This document shows, in pieces, positions 50,347 to 59,346 of a DNA stretch of 64,000 bases (positions are counted from its first letter, which is position 1; every line of letters starts with the position of its first letter). A model generated the notes under the pieces. It worked only from the letters and a program-made list of their open reading frames with translations, ran no database searches and was not told the DNA's origin. The position numbers and the translations under genes were made by a program. Origin of the DNA: Mycobacterium sp. Root265. Lineage in GTDB: Bacteria > Actinomycetota > Actinomycetes > Mycobacteriales > Mycobacteriaceae. The stretch covers positions 1,150 through 65,149 of the forward strand of contig NZ_LMJA01000001.1 of the NCBI RefSeq assembly GCF_001428895.1, in the 5' to 3' direction.

Positions 50347-52994
50347 TGGTTCTTCGCACCGGCTCGATGGAGCCCAACTCCGGGCTCTCCGGCGCGCCGC
50401 CGCGCACCGTCGACGTGCTCGCCGGCTACCGGGCCAGGCGCACCCAGCAGGCGCTGTTCGATGTCCGGGGCATGCGGGGGGCCGGGTACGACGAGTTCAT
50501 CGACGCCACCGGCACCATCCGCCCGGCGTGGCAGGAGCTCGCCGAATGCGTCGGGGACCGGGGTCCCGACGGGCTGGACCGGCTGCGCGGCACGGTCCGC
50601 AACCTCGTCGATGACGACGGCATCACCTTCGTACACGTCGATCAGGACGCACTCACCGATGACGCGGTGGCCGAGCCGTGGCGCCTCGACGGGCTGCCGC
50701 TGCTGCTGTCCTCCGCAGACTGGGACACCCTGGAAGCCGGCCTGGTGCAGCGCTCCCGGCTGCTCGACGCCGTGCTGACCGACCTCTACAGCGAACGCAA
50801 GTCGATCACCAGCGGGGCGCTGCCCGCACAGCTGCTGTTCGCCCACCCGGCCTACGTGCGTGCCGCGCACGGTATCGAGGTACCGGGGCGCCACCAGCTG
50901 TTCCTGCACGGCTGCGATGTCAGCCGGGCCTCCGACGGCACCTTCCGCGCCAACGCCGACTGGACCCAGGCGCCCTCCGGTGCCGGCTACGCCCTGGCCG
51001 GCCGGCGCGTCATCGCGCACGCCGCACCCGATCTGTACGAGCGCATCGCGCCGCGCCCGGTGTCCCCGTGGGCGCAGGCGCTGCGGCTGGCCCTCATCGA
51101 TGCCGCGCCCGAGGCTGCCGAGGAGCCGGTGGTGGTGGTGCTGAGTCCCGGCACCCAGTCCGAGACCGCGTTCGACCAGGCCTATCTGGCCAATGTGCTG
51201 GGCTTCCCGTTGGTGGAGAGCGCTGATCTGGTGGTGCGCGACGGCACCCTGTGGATGCGGTCGCTGGGCACCCTGAAGCGCGTCGATGTGGTGCTGCGCC
51301 GGGTCGACGCCGCCTACGTCGACCCCCTCGATCTGCGCGCCGACTCACGCCTTGGCGTGGTCGGACTCGTCGAGGTGCTGCGCCGCGGCGCCGTCACCGT
51401 GGTCAACACCCTGGGCAGCGGGATCCTGGAAAGCCCGGGGCTGCTTCATTTCCTGCCCCGGCTGACCGAGATGCTGGTGGGGGAGACCCCGACATTGGCG
51501 TCCCCGCAGACCTACTGGGGCGGCACCGATGTGGAGCGTTCCCATCTGCTGGCCAACCTGTCCACGCTGCTGATCAAACCGGCCACCGGTGGTCACACGA
51601 TCGTCGGTCCGACGCTCACCGTGGCCGACCGTGAACTGCTGGCCGCCCGGATCAGTGCCCATCCGTGGCGGTGGGTGGGCCAGGAACTCCCGCAATTCTC
51701 CTCGGCGCCAACCGATTACTATCCCGGCGGGGTGTCGGCAGCCGATGTCGGCATCCGGCTGTTCACCGTCGCCCAGCGCGGCGGTTACGCGCCGCTGATC
51801 GGCGGGCTGGGGTTCCTGCCCGCCCCCGGGAACGCCGCCTACACCCTGGATACCGTTGCCGCCAAGGATGTCTGGGTGCGCACCCCGGACCGGGCCAAGG
51901 CGATCCCGACCCCGGCGGTCGACCTGCCGGTCATGACGCCGAGCCCGACCCGTGCCGTGAGCTCGCCGCGTGTGCTGTCCGATCTGTTCTGGCTGGGCCG
52001 CTACGCCGAGCGTGCCGAGCACATGGCCCGACTGCTCACCGTCACCCGCGAGCGCTACCACGAATACCGGTACCGCCAGGACATGGAGGAGAGCCAGTGC
52101 GTGCCGGTGCTGTTGGGTGCCATCGGCTCGATCACCGGAACCGATACCGGCGCGAGCGATGACGACCACGAGGCGATCGCGGTGGCGCCCAGCACACTCT
52201 GGGCGCTGACCGCCGACCGGCGCCGTCCCGGCTCGCTGGCGCAATCGGTGGAACGGCTGGGTCTGGCGGCCAGGGGTGTCCGCGACCAAATGTCCAACGA
52301 CACCTGGATGGTGCTGGCCGCCGTGGAACGCGCCGTCGTCCAGCGGTACGGCGCCCCACCGGAATCGCAGGCGGCCGGGGACGCCTACCTGCTGACCGCG
52401 CAGTCCCAGACGCTGGCCGGGATGTTGGCGCTGTCGGGGATGGCCGCCGAGTCGATGGTGCAGGACATCGGCTGGACCATGATGGACGTCGGCAAGCGGA
52501 TCGAGCGTGGACTCGGGCTGACCGCACTGCTGCGGGCCACGCTGACCACGGTGCGACGGCCAGGAGCCGAACAGACCGTCACCGAGTCCATGCTGGTGGC
52601 CTGTGAATCCTCGGTGATCTACCGGCGCCGCACGCTGGGCAAGGTCAGCGTGTCGGCGATCGCGGACCTGGTGCTCTTCGACGAGGAGAACCCCAGATCG
52701 CTGGTGTTCCAACTGGAACGGCTGCGGGCGAACCTGAAACGGCTGCCGTCGTCGTCGGGTTCCTCACGGCCGGAACGCTGGGCCGACGAGATCGCCGCCA
52801 CCTTACGCCGCGTCGACCCGGCCGATCTGGAAACCGTCGGATCCGACGGCCGCCGAACCGAACTCGTGGAACTGCTCGATCGTCTGCACGCCGACCTGCG
52901 GGAGCTGTCCAACCTGATCACCGCCGCCCACCTGTCCCTGCCGACCGGCATCCAGCCGCTGTGGGGCCCCGATGAGCGCAGGCTGCTGCCGTGA
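50346..52994 (+). CDS. Circularly permuted ATP-grasp plus alpha-E domain protein (Rv2567-like)
   Basis: An 882-residue protein. The N-terminal part (about 35-500) is a circularly permuted ATP-grasp domain (LLDAVLTDLYSERKSITSGALPAQL, RVDVVLRRVDAAYVDPLDLR, TLLIKPATGGHTIVGPTL). The C-terminal part from about 537 is an alpha-E domain (LSDLFWLGRYAERAEHMARLL). ATP-grasp enzymes activate a carboxylate by phosphorylation and join it to an amine. It begins at TGATG with the preceding gene and ends at GTGA with the next, so the three are tightly coupled. Confidence 0.87.
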   Translation: MVLRTGSMEPNSGLSGAPPRTVDVLAGYRARRTQQALFDVRGMRGAGYDEFIDATGTIRPAWQELAECVGDRGPDGLDRLRGTVRNLVDDDGITFVHVDQDALTDDAVAEPWRLDGLPLLLSSADWDTLEAGLVQRSRLLDAVLTDLYSERKSITSGALPAQLLFAHPAYVRAAHGIEVPGRHQLFLHGCDVSRASDGTFRANADWTQAPSGAGYALAGRRVIAHAAPDLYERIAPRPVSPWAQALRLALIDAAPEAAEEPVVVVLSPGTQSETAFDQAYLANVLGFPLVESADLVVRDGTLWMRSLGTLKRVDVVLRRVDAAYVDPLDLRADSRLGVVGLVEVLRRGAVTVVNTLGSGILESPGLLHFLPRLTEMLVGETPTLASPQTYWGGTDVERSHLLANLSTLLIKPATGGHTIVGPTLTVADRELLAARISAHPWRWVGQELPQFSSAPTDYYPGGVSAADVGIRLFTVAQRGGYAPLIGGLGFLPAPGNAAYTLDTVAAKDVWVRTPDRAKAIPTPAVDLPVMTPSPTRAVSSPRVLSDLFWLGRYAERAEHMARLLTVTRERYHEYRYRQDMEESQCVPVLLGAIGSITGTDTGASDDDHEAIAVAPSTLWALTADRRRPGSLAQSVERLGLAARGVRDQMSNDTWMVLAAVERAVVQRYGAPPESQAAGDAYLLTAQSQTLAGMLALSGMAAESMVQDIGWTMMDVGKRIERGLGLTALLRATLTTVRRPGAEQTVTESMLVACESSVIYRRRTLGKVSVSAIADLVLFDEENPRSLVFQLERLRANLKRLPSSSGSSRPERWADEIAATLRRVDPADLETVGSDGRRTELVELLDRLHADLRELSNLITAAHLSLPTGIQPLWGPDERRLLP

Positions 52995-53893
52995 CACGTA
53001 CCTACGAGATCACCCACCGCACCACCTACCGGTACTCCGACGATGTCACCAGCTCCTACGGCCGGGGCTTCCTGACGCCGCGGGAAACCGACACCCAACG
53101 CTGCCTGTCCCACGAACTGGTGATCGACCCGGACACCACGGACAGCACCACCAGCCGCGACGTCTACGGAAATCTCAGCTCCTACTTCCACGTCACCGAG
53201 CGGCACCGCACGCTGATCGTCACCAGCCGGTCGATCGTCGAGGTCGACCCGCCGGCCCCCGAGCTCTACGGCGGCGGTTCGGCACGCGCCCCGTGGGAGA
53301 TCGCCCGGCCGGTGGGAGCGGACGGCGCGCTGGCCACCGAGTTCACCCTCGACCTGGCGTCCGCGGAGATCACCGACGCGGTACGCGACTATGCGGCACC
53401 GAGTTTCACCCCGGAGCGGCCGCTGATCGAGGTGCTGCGCGATCTGAACTCCCGCATCAACAACGACTTCACCTACCGCTCCGGGTCGACCACGGTGTCC
53501 ACCCGGGTGTCCGAGGTGCTGGCCGCCCGGGAGGGTGTCTGCCAGGACTTCGCCCGGCTGGCGATCGCCTGCCTGCGTGCCAATGGACTCGCCGCCAGCT
53601 ATGTGTCGGGCTACCTGGCCACCGACCCGCCGCCCGGACGGGAGCGGATGGTCGGGGTGGACGCCACCCACGCCTGGGCCTCGGTGTGGACCCCGCAGAA
53701 CCAGTGGCTGGGGCTGGATCCCACCAACGACCAGATGGTCGACGAACGCTATATCGTGGTCGGTTTCGGCCGCGACTACGCCGACGTCCCGCCGCTGCGC
53801 GGCATCATCTATACAGACTCGGAGAGTAGCGTGATCGAGGTCTCCGTCGACGTCGCGCCGTATGTGACCGGCCCGCCGTCCAGCGTGGTTTAG
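52991..53893 (+). CDS. Transglutaminase-like protein (Rv2569c-like)
   Basis: A 300-residue protein with the N-terminal beta domain (TYEITHRTTYRYSDDVTSSYGRGFLTPRE) and a transglutaminase/peptidase core whose triad is intact: C184 in GVCQDFARLA, H227 in ATHAWASVW, D243 in LGLDPTND. It is likely an amide-cleaving or amide-transferring partner of the two ligases upstream. The GTG start overlaps the ATP-grasp stop. No signal peptide or membrane helix, so it acts in the cytosol. Confidence 0.88.
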   Translation: MTRTYEITHRTTYRYSDDVTSSYGRGFLTPRETDTQRCLSHELVIDPDTTDSTTSRDVYGNLSSYFHVTERHRTLIVTSRSIVEVDPPAPELYGGGSARAPWEIARPVGADGALATEFTLDLASAEITDAVRDYAAPSFTPERPLIEVLRDLNSRINNDFTYRSGSTTVSTRVSEVLAAREGVCQDFARLAIACLRANGLAASYVSGYLATDPPPGRERMVGVDATHAWASVWTPQNQWLGLDPTNDQMVDERYIVVGFGRDYADVPPLRGIIYTDSESSVIEVSVDVAPYVTGPPSSVV

Positions 53894-53960
53894 CCGCGAG
53901 CCGCACGGGGCACGTTCAAGCGGTCGCGGATCTGGCCGCGTTATAGGGGAAGAGACGGAC

Positions 53961-55016
53961 ATGCGGGATTTCAACTGCCCAAATTGCGGACAGCGGTTGG
54001 CGTTCGAGAATTCGAAGTGCCTGTCGTGCGGTTCCAGGCTGGGTTTCTCGCTCGACGATATGGCCCTGCTGGTGATCGCGCCCGAGGAGGAGAGCGAGCA
54101 CGCGGGTGCGGTCGATGAGCAGCAGTACCGGCTGTGCGCGAATCTCCATCTGGCCGAATGCAACTGGTTGGTGGAGAAGGGGCCCATCGTCAAGCTGTGC
54201 GCATCGTGCGCGCTGACCCGTACCCGGCCGCACGACAACGACAGAGATGCGTTGGCCAAGTTCGCCAGTGCGGAGAAAGCCAAGCGCCGGGTGATCGCCG
54301 AGCTGCACGAGCTGAAGCTGCCGATCATCGGCCGGGATGAGGACCCACAGTTCGGGCTGGCCTTCGACCTGCTGAGCAGTGTGCAGGAGAAGGTCTTCAC
54401 CGGGCACGCCGACGGTGTGATCACACTCGACCTCGCCGAAGGCGATGACGTGCACCGCGAGCAGCTGCGCGTCGCGATGGAGGAGCCCTACCGCACCCTG
54501 CTGGGGCACTTCCGCCACGAGCTGGGGCACTACTACTTCTACCGGCTGGTCAGCCCGTCGCAGGACTACCTCACGCGCTTCAACGAGCTGTTCGGCGATC
54601 CCGACCTCGATTACCAGGCCGCGCTGGACCGGCATTACACCGAGGGTGCACCGGCGGGCTGGAAGAGCGATTTCGTCTCCTCCTACGCGACCATGCACCC
54701 CGCCGAGGACTGGGCCGAGACCTTCGCGCACTATCTGCACATCCGCGACACGCTGGACACCGCAGCCGCCTTCAGCCTCGCCCCGGCCGGCGCCACCTTC
54801 GACCGGCGGGCGCTGGGCCCCAGCGGATTCGACACCATCATCGAGATGTGGTTGCCGTTGTCCTGGGCGTTGAACATGGTGAACCGTTCGATGGGCCGCG
54901 ATGACCTGTACCCGTTCGTGCTGCCCGCGGCGGTGCTGGAGAAGATGCGCTTCATCCACACCGTCATCGACGAGATCACCTCGTCGCCGACGAAGCTGGC
55001 CGCGGTCAGCGGCTGA
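53961..55016 (+). CDS. Zinc-ribbon metallopeptidase (Rv2568c-like)
   Basis: A 351-residue putative zinc peptidase. It begins with a rubredoxin-like zinc ribbon (C6, C9, C20, C23), a second Cys set (C59, C67, C80, C83), and a peptidase centre HFRHELGHYYF (HELGH at 186-190) with a downstream acidic EDWAETFAHYLH that can supply a third ligand. It follows the transglutaminase gene by 67 bp with its own ribosome site (GGAAGAG) and a possible TATAGG -10, so it may have an internal promoter. It completes the peptide-modification group. Its 3' end overlaps the convergent reductase by 11 nt. Confidence 0.85.
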   Translation: MRDFNCPNCGQRLAFENSKCLSCGSRLGFSLDDMALLVIAPEEESEHAGAVDEQQYRLCANLHLAECNWLVEKGPIVKLCASCALTRTRPHDNDRDALAKFASAEKAKRRVIAELHELKLPIIGRDEDPQFGLAFDLLSSVQEKVFTGHADGVITLDLAEGDDVHREQLRVAMEEPYRTLLGHFRHELGHYYFYRLVSPSQDYLTRFNELFGDPDLDYQAALDRHYTEGAPAGWKSDFVSSYATMHPAEDWAETFAHYLHIRDTLDTAAAFSLAPAGATFDRRALGPSGFDTIIEMWLPLSWALNMVNRSMGRDDLYPFVLPAAVLEKMRFIHTVIDEITSSPTKLAAVSG

Positions 55017-56025
55017 GCAGGCTCGCCGCGGTGGCGGTCACCGCATCGGCTGCCGGACGCGGACGCCAGCCGAGTTGCTCGACGGCCTTGGCGGCCGACA
55101 CCTGTTTGGGTGGCCCGAGCAGACCGGCGAACACCTCCAGCTCCGGCCGCTCGGCGGCGGCGGCCCGGATCTCGTCGTCGGAGGCCTCGGCGACCGGTAC
55201 CTGCGCGGCGGCGTCACCGAGGCGCTCGCGCAGGGTGGCCGCGATCTCGGGCAGCGTCATCGCCGCACCGGCAGCGGCCAGATAGCGCTGCCCGGCCGCC
55301 ACCGGCGAGGTCATGGCCCGGATATGCAGGTCGGCCACATCGCGGACGTCGACGACCGCGAACGAGGCGCGCGGCAGCGGTGAGGGTCGGCCCGACAGCA
55401 GCATCGCGATGATGCCGACCGAACTCGACAGGTTCGATCCGAGCGCGGGGCCGAACACCCCTACGGGGTTGATGACCGTCAGCTCGGGGGCACCGGGGTG
55501 CTCGGCCGCGAACTCCCACGCCGCCCGCTCGGCGAGCGTCTTCGACAGCACGTAGGGGCTGTTGTCCTGGGCCGGGTCGGTCCAATCCGATTCGTCGTAG
55601 GGCAGTCCGGACGGTTTCGGGCTGTAGCCGATCGCGGCGAACGACGACGTCAGGACCACCCTGCGCACCCCGTGCCGGGCCGCGGCGCGCAGCACCCGCA
55701 GCGTGCCGTCCCGCGCAGGTCCGATGAGTTCCCCCGCATCCTCGGGTTGCTTCGGCGGGAAGGGCGAGGCCATGTGCAGCACGTACTCGGCGCCGGACAC
55801 CGCGTCGTCCCAGCCGTCGTCGGCCGTCAGATCGGCGATCGCGAAGCTCAGCGCGGAGACATCGGCACCGGCCCCGACCAGTGCCTCGGTGAGCTCATCG
55901 CGCCGGCCTGCCGACCGCACCGTGGTGCGTACCCGCTGACCCGACCCGAGAAGCTGCAGAATCGTGTGCGCGGCAAGGAATCCGGACCCTCCGGTGACAA
56001 GAATGGGGGAAGTGTCATCGGCCAT
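55006..56025 (-). CDS. NAD(P)-dependent epimerase/dihydroflavonol-reductase-like SDR
   Basis: A 339-residue extended SDR. The nucleotide motif is ILVTGGSGFLAAHTILQLL, and the catalytic YVLSKTLAE gives Tyr-x-x-x-Lys, with LTSSFAAIGY before it. It should reduce a carbonyl or similar group. It starts within the last 11 nt of the MerR gene, so the two are coupled, suggesting the MerR protein controls it. Confidence 0.87.
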   Translation of the reverse strand: MADDTSPILVTGGSGFLAAHTILQLLGSGQRVRTTVRSAGRRDELTEALVGAGADVSALSFAIADLTADDGWDDAVSGAEYVLHMASPFPPKQPEDAGELIGPARDGTLRVLRAAARHGVRRVVLTSSFAAIGYSPKPSGLPYDESDWTDPAQDNSPYVLSKTLAERAAWEFAAEHPGAPELTVINPVGVFGPALGSNLSSSVGIIAMLLSGRPSPLPRASFAVVDVRDVADLHIRAMTSPVAAGQRYLAAAGAAMTLPEIAATLRERLGDAAAQVPVAEASDDEIRAAAAERPELEVFAGLLGPPKQVSAAKAVEQLGWRPRPAADAVTATAASLLSR

Positions 56026-56491
56026 CGGTGGCCTCCTGGTTCAGTAGTCGGTTGCCCAACTCGACGATGGTCGGGATGAGGCGTTGTTCTTCGGCGTCGT
56101 CGCCGTCGCACCGGGCCTGCCACAGCGCGGCCTTGGCCGCGACATAGCGCCGCCGCACCTGCAGCCGGGCGATCTCGTCGCCCAGCCGCTGCGCGTGGTC
56201 GGCGAAAAGGCGCTGCTGCGCATCCACCGCATCGCCGTCCCGCATGTTGGCCACATAGGACCGCATGTCCTGCACCGACATTCCGGTGCCGCGCAGGCAG
56301 GCCAGAGATTCCACGGTGGCCACCAGGTCCGGTGGGAACCGGCGATGGCCGCTGCTGTCATCGCGGGGCACCGGGGCGATCAGCCCGATGCGCTCGTAGT
56401 AGCGCAACGCGGATTCGCTCAGCCCGGTGCGCCGGGCCACCTGCTGGATGGTGAGATCGGCGGTCACCGGTTCGGACAGGTTGATGGCCAT
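56015..56491 (-). CDS. MerR-family regulator
   Basis: A 158-residue regulator with the N-terminal MerR helix-turn-helix (TIQQVARRTGLSESALRYYERIGLIAPVPRD) and a coiled-coil dimerisation helix (about 85-125). No cysteine metal-binding pattern is visible in the effector region; the only C-terminal Cys is in QARCDGDD. It is the first gene of a two-gene unit with the reductase. Its own promoter has the classical MerR layout and an operator palindrome. Confidence 0.88.
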   Translation of the reverse strand: MAINLSEPVTADLTIQQVARRTGLSESALRYYERIGLIAPVPRDDSSGHRRFPPDLVATVESLACLRGTGMSVQDMRSYVANMRDGDAVDAQQRLFADHAQRLGDEIARLQVRRRYVAAKAALWQARCDGDDAEEQRLIPTIVELGNRLLNQEATDGR

Positions 56492-56497
56492 GGCACC

Positions 56498-56528
56498 ACT
56501 CTGCCGAACCTGAAGCGCTTCAAGTCAA
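56498..56528 (-). promoter_or_regulatory. MerR-type promoter and operator
   Basis: On the minus strand TTGACT (56528-56523) and CAGAGT (56503-56498) are separated by 19 bp, the long spacer typical of MerR-controlled promoters. ACCTGAAGCGCTTCAAGT at 56508-56525 is an 18-bp near-perfect palindrome (one mismatched pair) within the spacer. The -10 ends 6 nt before the merR ATG, so the transcript is probably leaderless. Confidence 0.75.
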
Positions 56529-56616
56529 GCCTCGCCGGGCAACGGGGCGATCACGATGGCGCGCCGGGGCATGTCGCAACGCCGATTCCGGCGCCGCTGT
56601 TTCTAGGATCGCCCGC

Positions 56617-57450
56617 GTGACTGATCGCTACGGCTCCGACATCCTGGCCACGAACCCGCACGCGCGTACGCGCGTGCGCTCGGTCGAACATCCGGCCGAC
56701 AAGGGACTGGTCGTCGAGGACCCGTCCAGTGGTTTCGTCGGCGCGGTGGTGCGTATCGAGAGCGGCCGGGTGGACCTGGAAGACCGCAACCGCCGGGTCC
56801 GGTCCTTCCCATTGGGGCCCGGCTTCCTGGTCGAGGGCAAACCGGTCATCCTGGTCAAGCCGAAGGTGGTGGCCGCGACGGCCCGCACGGCCTCGGGTTC
56901 GGTGGCGGTGTCCGGCGCCAAGGCCAGGGTCGCACTGGCCAGCCGCATCTACGTGGAGGGCCGCCACGATGCCGAGCTGGTCGAACAGGTGTGGGGCGCG
57001 GATCTGCGCATCGAGGGTGTCGTCGTCGAATACCTGGGCGGGGTCGACGACCTGAGCGCCATCGTGGCCGAGTTCCAGCCCGGTCCCGGCCGCCGGCTCG
57101 GGGTGCTGGTCGACCACCTGGTCACCGGCTCCAAGGAATCCAAGATCGCCGACGCCGTCCGGCGCGGACCCGGCGGGGAGAACACCCTGGTGGTCGGCCA
57201 TCCCTACATCGATATCTGGCAGGCGGTCAAACCGGCGCGGCTGGGATTGAAGCAGTGGCCGGTGATCCCGCGCGGGATCGACTGGAAGCACGGCATCTGC
57301 GAGGCGCTGGGCTGGCCGCACGCCACCCAGGCCGACATCGCGGGCGCCTGGCAGCGGATCAGGGGCCGGGTGCGGGACTGGAACGACCTGGAGCCCGCGC
57401 TGATCGGCCGGGTCGAGGAGCTCATCGACTTCGTTACGGCACCAGCCTGA
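56617..57450 (+). CDS. DUF3097 family protein, possible Toprim-like fold
   Basis: A 277-residue protein that I recognise as the actinobacterial DUF3097 family. Residues about 110-150 (RIYVEGRHDAELVEQVWG, then VVVEYLGGVDDLSA) resemble a Toprim-type acidic centre, with conserved Glu and Asp, and VLVDHLVTGSKESK follows. That would suit a nucleic-acid enzyme, but this is a structural guess. TAGGAT (56604-56609) ends 7 nt before the GTG start. It precedes rarA by 56 bp. Confidence 0.75.
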   Translation: MTDRYGSDILATNPHARTRVRSVEHPADKGLVVEDPSSGFVGAVVRIESGRVDLEDRNRRVRSFPLGPGFLVEGKPVILVKPKVVAATARTASGSVAVSGAKARVALASRIYVEGRHDAELVEQVWGADLRIEGVVVEYLGGVDDLSAIVAEFQPGPGRRLGVLVDHLVTGSKESKIADAVRRGPGGENTLVVGHPYIDIWQAVKPARLGLKQWPVIPRGIDWKHGICEALGWPHATQADIAGAWQRIRGRVRDWNDLEPALIGRVEELIDFVTAPA

Positions 57451-57506
57451 TCGATTACGGCACCGGCCTGACAGAGTCCGTCGTCTCGGCGTGGTAAGCA
57501 GAACTC

Positions 57507-58844
57507 GTGTCAGACAGTTTGTTCGACATGCCGGGCGATGCGCCGGCCGCTGCCGATATGCCGACGGGCGCCAGCCCGCTGGCCGTGCGCATGCGCCCGG
57601 CCAGCCTCGACGACGTCGTCGGCCAGCAGCATCTGCTCAAACCCGGCTCACCGCTGCGCCGCCTCGTGGAGGGCTCCGGCGCGGCCAGCGTCATCCTGTA
57701 CGGGCCGCCCGGCACCGGTAAGACCACACTGGCCTCGCTGATCTCCGGTGCCACCGGGCGCCGGTTCGAGGCGCTGTCGGCCCTGAGCGCCGGGGTCAAG
57801 GAAGTCCGGGCGGTGATCGAGACGGCGCGCCACGCGGCCATCCGGGGCCAGCAGACCGTGCTGTTCATCGACGAGGTGCACCGGTTCTCCAAGACCCAGC
57901 AGGACGCGCTGCTGGCGGCCGTGGAGAACCGGATCGTGCTGCTGGTCGCGGCGACCACGGAGAACCCGTCGTTCTCGGTGGTGGCCCCCCTGCTCAGCCG
58001 GTCACTGATCCTGCAGCTGCAGCCGTTGGGCGCCGATGACATCCGCGCCGTGCTGCAGCGGGCCGCCGCCGATGAGCGTGGTCTCGCCGGCAAGGTCGCC
58101 ATCGACGACGATGCGCTGGAGCTGCTGGTCAAACTGTCGGCCGGGGATGCCCGCCGCGCGCTGACCGCGCTGGAGGTCGCCGCCGAAACCTCCGGCGGCG
58201 CGGGCGGCACGGTCACCGTCGAGGTGGTGGAGCAGTCGCTGGATCAGGCGGCGGTGCGCTATGACCGCGACGGCGATCAGCACTACGACGTCATCAGCGC
58301 CTTCATCAAGTCGGTGCGCGGCTCGGATGTGGATGCCGCGCTGCACTACCTGGCCCGGATGCTGACCGCGGGGGAGGATCCGCGCTTCCTGGCCCGCCGG
58401 CTGGTGATCCTGGCCAGCGAGGACATCGGGATGGCCGATCCGATGGCGCTGCAGACCGCGGTCGCCGCGGCGCAGACAGTGGCGCTGATCGGGATGCCGG
58501 AGGCGCAGCTGACGCTGGCGCACGCGACGGTGCATCTGGCGACCGCGCCGAAGTCGAACGCAGTGACGACCGCCCTCGGCGCGGCGATGGCGGATATCCG
58601 GGCGGGCAAGGCCGGCCTGGTGCCTGCGCACCTGCGTGACGGGCACTATTCGGGGGCTCAGAAGCTGGGCAACGCGGTCGGCTACAAATATGCCCATGAC
58701 GCGCCGGGTGGTGTTGCCGCCCAACAGTATCCGCCCGATGAGCTGGTGGGTGTCGACTACTATCAGCCCACCAGCTACGGCGCCGAGCGGGAGATCGCGA
58801 GCCGGTTGGAGAAGTTGCGGGCCATCATCCGGCGCAAGCGCTAG
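57507..58844 (+). CDS. rarA: Replication-associated recombination ATPase RarA (MgsA-type)
   Basis: A 445-residue AAA+ protein. Walker A is [11 protein letters not shown], Walker B is [19 protein letters not shown], sensor 1 is [12 protein letters not shown], and the C-terminal tetramerisation region includes [25 protein letters not shown]. It acts at stalled replication forks with the clamp-loader-like fold. The GTG start has TAAGCA 6 nt upstream as an imperfect -10. M. tuberculosis counterpart: Rv2559c. Confidence 0.92.
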   Translation: MSDSLFDMPGDAPAAADMPTGASPLAVRMRPASLDDVVGQQHLLKPGSPLRRLVEGSGAASVILYGPPGTGKTTLASLISGATGRRFEALSALSAGVKEVRAVIETARHAAIRGQQTVLFIDEVHRFSKTQQDALLAAVENRIVLLVAATTENPSFSVVAPLLSRSLILQLQPLGADDIRAVLQRAAADERGLAGKVAIDDDALELLVKLSAGDARRALTALEVAAETSGGAGGTVTVEVVEQSLDQAAVRYDRDGDQHYDVISAFIKSVRGSDVDAALHYLARMLTAGEDPRFLARRLVILASEDIGMADPMALQTAVAAAQTVALIGMPEAQLTLAHATVHLATAPKSNAVTTALGAAMADIRAGKAGLVPAHLRDGHYSGAQKLGNAVGYKYAHDAPGGVAAQQYPPDELVGVDYYQPTSYGAEREIASRLEKLRAIIRRKR

Positions 58845-58944
58845 GTCGAGTGTGAGCGCTGTGTACATCTGAACGCGAGTGTGCGTACATAGCCCCCACA
58901 TTCGCGGCACGACGACGTCCCTTGACCCCGTTGGCGCCGTCGCC

Positions 58945-58976
58945 TATCGTTGTAATCAACTAATTGGTTGCACAAC
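58945..58976. promoter_or_regulatory. Promoter and nested repeats before the ArsR gene
   Basis: TATCGT at 58945-58950 fits a -10 element. Directly downstream are nested inverted repeats: GTTGT (58949-58953) with ACAAC (58972-58976), and CAAC (58957-58960) with GTTG (58967-58970). They are not exactly concentric. Position at the expected transcription start suits an ArsR-type repressor. Confidence 0.45.
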
Positions 58977-58990
58977 CGAAAGATTGACTA

Positions 58991-59338
58991 ATGGGCATGC
59001 TGGACGACGACCTGGACCGCGCGTTCCTGGCGCTGGCCGATCCGGTCCGGCGTGCCATGGTGGCGCGACTGGCCAGGGGACCGGCCACGGTCAACGAACT
59101 GGCCGCGCCGTTCGACATCACCAAACAGGCGGTGTCCAAGCACATTCAGGTGCTGGAGCGGGCCGGACTGGTCACCCGCAGCCGGGAGGCGCAGCGTCGG
59201 CCGGTGCACCTGGATGCCGCCGCGCTGGAACGGCTCACCGAATGGATCGACAGGTACCGGCTGGACGCCGAACGCACCTACCGCCGGCTGGACGGCCTGC
59301 TGGCGACGCTCACCGAAGAACCACCCACCGAAAGCTAG
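58991..59338 (+). CDS. ArsR-family winged-helix repressor
   Basis: A 115-residue regulator. LALADPVRRAMVARLARGPATVNELAAPFDITKQAVSKHIQVLERAGLVTRSREAQ is the whole winged-helix domain. The metal-binding cysteines of classical ArsR are absent (no Cys at all), so it probably senses something else. It forms a conserved pair with a downstream SRPBCC gene 8 bp away; in this arrangement the repressor usually controls the pair. Starts at 58991 or 58997 are both possible. Confidence 0.88.
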   Translation: MGMLDDDLDRAFLALADPVRRAMVARLARGPATVNELAAPFDITKQAVSKHIQVLERAGLVTRSREAQRRPVHLDAAALERLTEWIDRYRLDAERTYRRLDGLLATLTEEPPTES

Positions 59339-59346
59339 GAGACGCC

